11,933 nt of DNA from Firmicutes bacterium CAG:631 (lineage in GTDB: Bacteria; Bacillota_I; Bacilli_A; RFN20; CAG-631): assembly GCA_000433015.1 (NCBI GenBank), contig HF997984.1, positions 1-11,933 of the forward strand, in the 5' to 3' direction. This document shows positions 7,506-11,933 of this stretch, in pieces. The stretch's first letter is position 1. The number at the start of each line of letters is the position of its first letter. The position numbers were made by a program, and so were the translations under genes. Under the pieces are notes generated by a model. That model did not search any database. It saw nothing but the letters and a program-made list of their open reading frames with translations, and was not told where the DNA came from.

Positions 7506-7549
7506 AACGAAGAACGACCTCTGAACATCAGAGGTCGTTCTTCGTTTTT
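7506..7549. terminator. Perfect 19-bp hairpin, probable bidirectional terminator
   Basis: A perfect 19-bp inverted repeat (7506-7524 with 7528-7546) has a 3-base loop, ACA. On the plus strand it is followed by T residues at 7545-7549. On the minus strand it lies 24 bases after the stop of the small membrane-protein gene, so it may end that transcript, although the minus-strand T-run is poor. It is much more GC-rich than its surroundings. Confidence 0.65.
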
Positions 7550-7572
7550 GTTGGATTTATACTCTCAAATAT

Positions 7573-7944
7573 TTAATTTAGTAAAATGACCATTACCACT
7601 ACCATTGCAACAATAGACAATAAAGCGATAATGAATGCAAAGATTGCATAGCCACGCTCTTCTCGGTTAAATATAAAAATAAAATTAACAACAGCATGAA
7701 TTAGCTGACCGATCACGCCGTCGATCAAAGAAAAAATCGCAAACGTAGCGCATACAATCAATAATAGCAATCCCCCTATAAAGGTTTCGCTGAACATTAT
7801 TTCCCACGCCTTTAAAACGCCCCAACCAGAAAACACTGCTATCGCTATAAATACAATGTTAACAAGGGCGTAAAAAATACGCTTGCCTTTTTCTGCCGTA
7901 ATACAGCTGCCAATATGTCTTATCAGTTGTCTTACAAAATTCAT
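7573..7944 (-). CDS. Small multi-pass membrane protein, function unknown
   Basis: A 123-residue protein with a short basic N-terminus (MNFVRQLIRH) and three or four hydrophobic segments. These lie at about 23-44, 54-92 (long enough for two helices) and 98-122, with the polar loop NREERG at 93-98 between the last two. The minus-strand Shine-Dalgarno GAGGAGGT (at 7952-7959) with a 7-base spacer is excellent and fixes the start at 7944. The gene looks intact amid decayed sequence. Its base composition is visibly richer in G and C than the jet genes, which suggests transfer. No family is recognised; a bacteriocin-immunity-like or stress membrane protein would fit but is not supported. Confidence 0.7.
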   Translation of the reverse strand: MNFVRQLIRHIGSCITAEKGKRIFYALVNIVFIAIAVFSGWGVLKAWEIMFSETFIGGLLLLIVCATFAIFSLIDGVIGQLIHAVVNFIFIFNREERGYAIFAFIIALLSIVAMVVVMVILLN

Positions 7945-8192
7945 ACATTAAACCTCCTCATAAAGTCTTTCAGTCGAATATTGTCTTGTCGCTACAAAAA
8001 ATTACTTGCAAAGTACCTTGCTTATTCGACAGGATCGTACGAAAGTTGATATTCAAGAACGTGAACTCTCGAATGTGCAGTTGAGTCAGTTGCCTTAATG
8101 CGCACCAACAAAATGAATGATGTATATCTAATTAGGTCAAAAAAATTAATAAAACCTGGTAAAAAAACTTGGCTATTAATAAGTGAGAAAAT

Positions 8193-8209
8193 AGCGGAAT
8201 TTAATTCTA
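8193..8209 (+). repeat. GCGGAATTT repeat, copy 1
   Basis: AGCGGAATTTAATTCTA, identical to copy 2 at 8359-8375. This copy lies 166 bases before copy 2. Confidence 0.7.
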
Positions 8210-8210
8210 C

Positions 8211-8257
8211 AAAAAAGAATTTTAGCCCTATCATAGATAGAGGGAGGTTCTTTTTTT
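8211..8257 (+). terminator. Probable rho-independent terminator inside the accessory stretch
   Basis: CCCTATC pairs with GATAG(A)GG around an ATA loop (8226-8243). An outer A-rich arm (8211-8219) can pair with the T-rich arm TTCTTTTTTT (8248-8257). No intact plus-strand gene precedes it, so it is probably left over from a lost gene or element. Confidence 0.5.
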
Positions 8258-8358
8258 GCGTTTTTTTACCCAATTCAATTATAACCTAAATACTTTTTAA
8301 TATCAATAAAAATAGAACTTCTAATTTTAAAGAAGCTCGCCATTTTTATTTTACCTAA

Positions 8359-8375
8359 AGCGGAATTTAATTCTA
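8359..8375 (+). repeat. GCGGAATTT repeat, copy 2
   Basis: AGCGGAATTTAATTCTA, identical to the copy at 8193-8209 and in the same orientation. Confidence 0.7.
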
Positions 8376-8407
8376 TTATCGTTTTTTGAATTTTTACAAC
8401 TTCTAAC

Positions 8408-8424
8408 AGCGGAATTTACTTTTA
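8408..8424 (+). repeat. GCGGAATTT repeat, copy 3, at a probable element end
   Basis: AGCGGAATTTACTTTTA, differing at two positions from the other copies and 49 bases after copy 2. About 10 bases later the sequence becomes protein-like (the tail at 8433-8606), so this copy may mark the edge of an inserted element. Several copies of a short motif near one end recall IS21-family ends, but no transposase remains. Confidence 0.55.
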
Positions 8425-8432
8425 CAATTCAC

Positions 8433-8606
8433 CCTCCTAGTTTTAGTATACGAAAACTAAATAAATCTGTCTTATATGTTAACTCATATAATCTTGATAT
8501 AGATGAAAAAAACAGTGCAAGAGCTGGAGCATGCTTTTTCCAAAACGGAGAAATTAAAGCTGAAATACCTGCTGGTGAAGAAAACATTCTAATAATAGAA
8601 ATTTAA
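8433..8606 (+). pseudogene. 3' tail of an unidentified gene, cut at its 5' side
   Basis: A frame from about 8433 to the TAA at 8604-8606 encodes a sensible protein end. Its last part reads SARAGACFFQNGEIKAEIP followed by AGEENILIIEI. The alternation of hydrophobic and polar residues suggests a beta-rich C-terminal domain, as found at the end of many extracellular or sugar-active enzymes, but no family can be named. There is no start codon or ribosome site. The 5' side abuts the GCGGAATTT repeat at 8408-8424, which suggests that an insertion followed by deletion removed the rest of the gene. Confidence 0.45.
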
Positions 8607-8812
8607 TTAATATTTTAATACTTTACTAAAATTAGTTTGTTATATATTTTTTTAGAAAGATACTTATAAGCCTCTAAATTTGTTAATATTATCCTACTAC
8701 TTAAATGCTAAACAAATCTATTATTTCCTATTTTGGGTTTATCATCCTTATAAGAAACAAATTGTAAATCGTTCTTATTATAATTAATATATATTTGATT
8801 ACAAGACACTAA
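8607..8812. other. AT-rich gap with a possible minus-strand relic
   Basis: There is no intact gene. On the minus strand a frame from 8830 down to a TAA at 8615-8617 is open apart from one TAG (8708-8710). It reads like protein (for example SCNQIYINYNKNDLQFVSYK), but it has no start and no recognisable family. The signal is too weak to call a gene. Confidence 0.3.
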
Positions 8813-9415
8813 TTTTTCTACATTCCTATATTAGCATTAGCAAAAATTAGAAAATTTAGAAGTTATTTAACTCATTCAACAATTATTTATAAATGTAGAT
8901 GTGATTGCGGAAACATTGTAGAACTTACCATTAATAAACTGCACTCAGGTCATACTAAATCCTGTGGATGTCTAAAAAGAAGAACCATTGATTTAACAGG
9001 TCAGAAATTTGGAAGGCTAACAGTTATTGGATTTGCCTATACAAAAAACAAAAAGAACTAGTGGGAGTGCAAATGCGACTGTGGAAATATATGCTTTGTT
9101 CCGACTACTTATTTGACTACAAGAGTTACTGTTTCTTGTGGATGCAAGAATGAGGAAAATAGAGCAGCTCTTCCTAATCTAGATCGTGGTCTAGTTGATG
9201 GAACAATGCTCTGTGGTATTAAAAAAGATAGGAAACTAAATAAAAATAACACCTCTGGAGTTCGAGGAGTTCATTTTGATAAAGATAGAGGGTTATGGGT
9301 GGCACAAATTATGTTTCAAAGAAAAGCTCATATTCTTGGTAGATTTAAAACTAAGAAAGAAGCCATAGAAGCTCGTAAAGCTGGTGAAGAAGAGTACTTT
9401 GGTAAATATAGGTAA
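8813..9415 (+). pseudogene. AP2-domain, zinc-ribbon phage-type protein, broken by an in-frame stop
   Basis: One frame shows two Cys-rich ribbons, KCRCDCGN...SCGCL (from 8891) and WECKCDCGN...SCGC (from 9062). A C-terminal AP2-like domain follows, GVRGVHFDKDRGLWVAQI...LGRFKTKKEAIEARKAGEE (about 9257-9400). This arrangement is common in phage- and conjugative-element proteins related to homing endonucleases. A TAG at 9059-9061 interrupts the frame just where such proteins usually have an aromatic residue before WEC, so a single base change explains it. The 5' end has no ATG or ribosome site; the frame is open from 8813 and recognisable only from about 8888. The part after the stop could start only at a TTG (9113) without a good ribosome site, so it is unlikely to be a real gene. 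It encodes the intact AP2 part in isolation. Confidence 0.75.
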
Positions 9416-9444
9416 GTGATGCTATAGTAATAAACACCTTATAT

Positions 9445-9498
9445 AGGGGTCGCAAAGTTGTTAAGGGGGGTTGCATTTTGTTAATAGGGGTCGCAAGG
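9445..9498 (+). repeat. Three tandem GGGGTCGCA-type repeats, 20-21 base period
   Basis: The copies are AGGGGTCGCAAAGTTGTTAA (9445-9464), GGGGTTGCATTTTGTTAA (9467-9484) and AGGGGTCGCAAGG (9486-9498). The GGGG starts lie 21 and 20 bases apart, about two helical turns. This looks like a protein-binding array, either a transposon end or iterons, and lies just after the broken AP2 gene. Confidence 0.65.
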
Positions 9499-9533
9499 GC
9501 ATCACAATGGGTCTTTCTAGCCATCTTTCAAAT

Positions 9534-9556
9534 AAACCCTAAATCTAGGGTTTTTT
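9534..9556 (+). terminator. Terminator after the AP2 relic
   Basis: The stem AAACCCTA/TAGGGTTT (9534-9541 with 9546-9553) has an AATC loop, and the T-run extends to 9556. Confidence 0.75.
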
Positions 9557-9641
9557 ATTTTTTTCTATGTAAATTTATGTAAAATTTTTACATTAGTTTT
9601 TCATTTTTTCTTTTAACGGTTTTTTTGATTGGCAAATCGCT

Positions 9642-9704
9642 TTATCTTTTTGATATATGATATGGCACATGTTCCTCAATAAGATGAAGTTTAAATTTGA
9701 TTTC
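9642..9704 (-). pseudogene. Possible scrap of an IS3-type transposase OrfA
   Basis: The minus strand from 9704 reads EIKFKLHLIEEHVPYHISKR before a TAA at 9642-9644. This resembles the N-terminal helix-turn-helix of IS3-family OrfA proteins (FKL...IEEH.PY...SKR). After the stop, a shifted frame gives RFA, as would be expected of the same helix. It is only about 20 residues long and lies directly downstream of the udk terminator, so the call is tentative. Confidence 0.25.
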
Positions 9705-9746
9705 AAAAAAAAGACATATTAAACATCTTGATTTAATATGTCTTTT
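9705..9746 (-). terminator. Terminator of udk, overlapping its stop codon
   Basis: A 15-bp perfect stem (9709-9723 with 9732-9746) has an 8-base loop. On the minus strand it is followed by a T-run (A-run at 9705-9712 on the plus strand). The udk stop codon (9719-9721) lies inside the hairpin. Confidence 0.9.
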
Positions 9747-10342
9747 ATTTTACAAACGATAACATCAACTGCAACATCATGACTTTTATCATTTGGAATA
9801 ATAATATCGCAATATTTTTTTTGAGGTTTTACGTATTTATGATACATTGGTTTAACGGTTGTTAAATATTGTTGAATGACGCTTTCCACTGATCGACCAC
9901 GTTCATTGATGTCTCTTGTTAAACGGCGAATAAAACGTAAATCGTCATCCAATTCAACAAATATTTTTATGGAAGCCAAATCACGAATTCTTTTATCTAC
10001 TAAAGATAAAATTCCTTCTAGGATAATTACTTTTTTTGGTTCAAGCAATTCCTTGTTAGTATTTCGATTATGTTCTATAAAATCATAAGTTGGTTTTAAA
10101 ACGGCTTTATTATTTAATAAATCTTGTAGGTGTTGATACAATAATTCATTATCTAAAGATGAGGGATGATCATAGTTGACTAATTTCCGTTCTTCCATAG
10201 GCATATTTGTTAAATCAACATAATAGTCATCATGTTTAATAATAGCTACATGTACCGATTTTAATCGTTCTATAATTTCATTTACAACAGTAGACTTTCC
10301 TGATGCACTTCCACCGGCTACAATGATAAGAATTGGTTTCAT
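9719..10342 (-). CDS. udk: Uridine kinase
   Basis: A 207-residue cytosolic P-loop kinase that phosphorylates uridine (and usually cytidine) with ATP or GTP to give UMP (CMP) in pyrimidine salvage. The Walker A GGSASGKST is at residues 10-18. HDDYY at 37-41 corresponds to the nucleoside-binding (Q/H)DxYY motif. NYDHP at 56-60, YDFIEHNR at about 86-93 and the arginine-rich lid RRLTRDINERGRS at about 138-150 are all in the expected order. Length matches bacterial Udk (about 205-215). The ATG is preceded by a GGGGGT Shine-Dalgarno on the minus strand (10350-10355). It stands alone with its own promoter region and terminator, divergent from the DUF1538 gene. Confidence 0.95.
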   Translation of the reverse strand: MKPILIIVAGGSASGKSTVVNEIIERLKSVHVAIIKHDDYYVDLTNMPMEERKLVNYDHPSSLDNELLYQHLQDLLNNKAVLKPTYDFIEHNRNTNKELLEPKKVIILEGILSLVDKRIRDLASIKIFVELDDDLRFIRRLTRDINERGRSVESVIQQYLTTVKPMYHKYVKPQKKYCDIIIPNDKSHDVAVDVIVCKIKDILNQDV

Positions 10343-10366
10343 AATACTACCCCCACAACCTATTTT

Positions 10367-10372
10367 ATTATA
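10367..10372 (-). promoter_or_regulatory. Probable -10 box of the udk promoter
   Basis: The minus strand reads TATAAT at 10372-10367, about 25 bases before the udk start codon, with ATAT just before it. The -35 region is poorly conserved (T-rich), so only the -10 box is called. Confidence 0.45.
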
Positions 10373-10423
10373 TAAAAAAGTGAAAAGAAAAGAAAGAAAA
10401 ACATATATATTAAATGAAAATTG

Positions 10424-10443
10424 TGTTAAAATAAAAATATAAT
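10424..10443 (+). promoter_or_regulatory. Probable promoter of the DUF1538 gene
   Basis: Two candidate -10 boxes lie here: an extended -10, TGTTAAAAT, at 10424-10432, and a TATAAT at 10438-10443. Neither has a good -35 box at the right distance. One of them probably drives the downstream gene; I cannot choose between them. Confidence 0.4.
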
Positions 10444-10466
10444 TTACAACCGAAAGGAGCGAATAA

Positions 10467-11933
10467 ATGAAAAAAGAGTTTGCAAAAAAAATAAAAGAAG
10501 CACTCCTTTCAGCATTACCTATTATTTTGATTGTTTTGATTTTGCATTTTACTAAAATTGCTCCAATATCTAATCAACATGATTTCATTATATTTTTAAT
10601 TTGTTCTATTTTTTTGATTTTGGGTATTGGATTATTTTCATTAGGTTCAGATATGTCAATGATGCCGATGGGTGAATATGTTGGAAAGGAAATTATCAAA
10701 TCGAAAAAATTATGGTTGGGTATTATTATTGTTCTCATTTTAGGAACACTAATTACCATAGCAGAACCGGATTTATCTGTCTTGGCTAATCAAGTTCCTG
10801 TGAGTTCAATTACACTCATATTAACTGTATCTTTAGGCGTAGGTATTTTTTTAGCCATTGCTTTATTGAGAATATTATTTAAAATTGATTTAAGAATTTT
10901 ACTTTTTGTTTTTTATGCCCTTTTATTTGTTTTAGCCATTTTTGCAAATCAAAGTTTTTTACCACTTGCATTTGATTCGGGAGGCGTGACGACTGGTCCG
11001 ATTACCGTCCCTTTTTTAATGTCGCTGGGTGTTGGATTAGCAACAATGAGTAATAGCAAAAGCAGTGCTGATAATTTTGGAACCGTTGCTTTATGTTCGA
11101 TTGGTCCGATTTTAGCAGTAATGATTCTTAGTTTATTTTTAAAAGACACGCCAATTTATGAATCTACAGTTATTACATCTCACGGAAGCATTTTAAAAGA
11201 TATTGGGCATGGTTTAGTTGATTCATTAAAAGAAGTTGGCATTGCTTTGTCTCCTATTTTTATTTTCTTTTTCATCTTCCAATGGTTTAAAAATCGTTTG
11301 TCTAAAAGAAAAATGGTAAAAATTATAGTTGGATTATTATATACCTATATTGGACTTGTTTTGTTTTTGACTGCTGTCAATATTGGATTTATGCCGGTTG
11401 GAATACAAATTGGAGAAACTTTAGCGGCTACAAATTATTCTTGGGTTTTGGTTCCTTTAGGATTTGTTATGGGAATTTTTGTGGTTTTGGCCGAACCAGC
11501 AGTTCATACTTTAAACAAAGAAGTTGAAGAAATCAGTCAAGGGACGATTTCTAAAAAATCTATGTTAATTAGTTTATCCATAGGTGTGGGTTTATCTTTA
11601 GCTCTTTCTATGTTGCGATTGATTTTCAAGTTTAGTGTAATGTGGTATTTGGTTCCAGGATATGCGATTGCTTTATTATTAACTTTATTTGTTCCTAAAG
11701 TTTATACGGCAATTGCTTTTGACTCTGGTGGCGTAGCATCCGGTCCAATGACTGCTGGTTTTATTTTACCCTTTGCAATTGGTGCATGTTTTATGCTTGG
11801 AATGGATGTTTTAGAAGGCGGCTTTGGCATTGTTGCAATGGTTGCAATGACCCCTTTGATAACCATTCAATTGCTCGGATTCTATTCTGTAATGAAAGAA
11901 AAAATAAAACTTCGTTTGGTCAAAGCACAATCT
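10467..11933 (+). CDS. Tandem DUF1538 membrane protein, 3' end beyond the window
   Basis: 489 codons are open to the window edge without a stop, and the protein is probably nearly complete judging by the family length I recall (about 500). It is an integral membrane protein with some 12 hydrophobic segments and a clear internal duplication. The AEP motif occurs at about residues 99-101 and 342-344, and AFDSGGV-x-x-GP(I/M)T occurs at about 168-178 and 417-427, roughly 245 residues apart. These motifs mark the DUF1538 family (PF07556), presumed transporters of unknown substrate; the paired halves resemble inverted or tandem repeat transporters. The Shine-Dalgarno AAAGGAG (10453-10459) fixes the ATG. 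In other genomes I recall such genes beside small PII-like regulators, which would lie beyond the right edge here. Confidence 0.88.
   Translation, partial: MKKEFAKKIKEALLSALPIILIVLILHFTKIAPISNQHDFIIFLICSIFLILGIGLFSLGSDMSMMPMGEYVGKEIIKSKKLWLGIIIVLILGTLITIAEPDLSVLANQVPVSSITLILTVSLGVGIFLAIALLRILFKIDLRILLFVFYALLFVLAIFANQSFLPLAFDSGGVTTGPITVPFLMSLGVGLATMSNSKSSADNFGTVALCSIGPILAVMILSLFLKDTPIYESTVITSHGSILKDIGHGLVDSLKEVGIALSPIFIFFFIFQWFKNRLSKRKMVKIIVGLLYTYIGLVLFLTAVNIGFMPVGIQIGETLAATNYSWVLVPLGFVMGIFVVLAEPAVHTLNKEVEEISQGTISKKSMLISLSIGVGLSLALSMLRLIFKFSVMWYLVPGYAIALLLTLFVPKVYTAIAFDSGGVASGPMTAGFILPFAIGACFMLGMDVLEGGFGIVAMVAMTPLITIQLLGFYSVMKEKIKLRLVKAQS

Larger units (their letters stand above)
7945..8432. 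other. Region without an intact gene, with repeats of a probable transposon end
   Basis: An open stretch on the plus strand (8098-8289) has no ribosome site, runs through a hairpin and is unlikely to be translated. An 8-bp inverted pair GTCGAATA/TATTCGAC lies at 7973-7980 and 8023-8030, upstream of the minus-strand membrane-protein gene. The rest is AT-rich sequence containing the three GCGGAATTT repeats and the 8211-8257 hairpin, which are listed separately. Confidence 0.5.

Noticed and set aside
7995..8160. Plus-strand stretch with a VESVALM motif that resembles the C-terminal end of RlmD-type 23S rRNA methyltransferases
   Set aside because: Only about 10 residues match, a frameshift must be assumed, and the following sequence does not fit the family. 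It is too weak to annotate, though rlmD ends are known insertion sites.
9113..9415. A separate 100-residue gene starting at TTG 9113
   Set aside because: It is the 3' part of the broken AP2 gene, with coding motifs continuing upstream in the same frame and no good ribosome site at the TTG.

Overview
The window is AT-rich DNA read with the standard bacterial code. UGA is used as a stop and UGG for Trp, Shine-Dalgarno sites are of the AGGAGG type, and all five tRNAs encode their CCA ends. Together with a GerW/YtfJ sporulation gene next to a YtfI-like gene, this points to a low-GC, spore-forming (or recently sporulating) Firmicute. I cannot name the genus.

Left part (1-5612): the window opens inside a 5S rRNA gene, the end of an rRNA operon. 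A strong promoter follows, then a tightly overlapping three-gene operon. It encodes a kleisin-like protein (JetA/MukF type), a small MukE-like partner (JetB type) and an 1126-residue SMC-like ATPase (JetC/MukB type). This is the loop-extruding core of a Wadjet/MksBEF system, closest to the divergent type III-like branch as I remember it. The operon ends at a strong hairpin terminator. No JetD/MksG-type nuclease gene precedes or follows it, which is the most interesting point of the window.

Middle part (5613-7311): a small Gln/Ser/Arg/Asn-rich protein, then a YtfI-like membrane protein overlapping a GerW/YtfJ spore protein, each unit with its own terminator. A tRNA operon (Val, Tyr, Gln, Lys, Leu) follows with a near-consensus promoter and a terminator.

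Accessory stretch (7312-9704): a low-density region full of debris. It holds a perfect 19-bp hairpin, one small intact membrane-protein gene with higher GC, three families of short direct repeats that look like transposon ends, a gene tail apparently cut by one of them, an AP2-domain protein broken by an in-frame TAG, and a possible transposase scrap. It looks like a decayed integration hotspot next to the tRNA cluster.

Right part (9705-11933): uridine kinase (udk) on the minus strand, with a terminator that overlaps its stop codon. Divergent from it is a tandem DUF1538 membrane protein that runs off the right edge.
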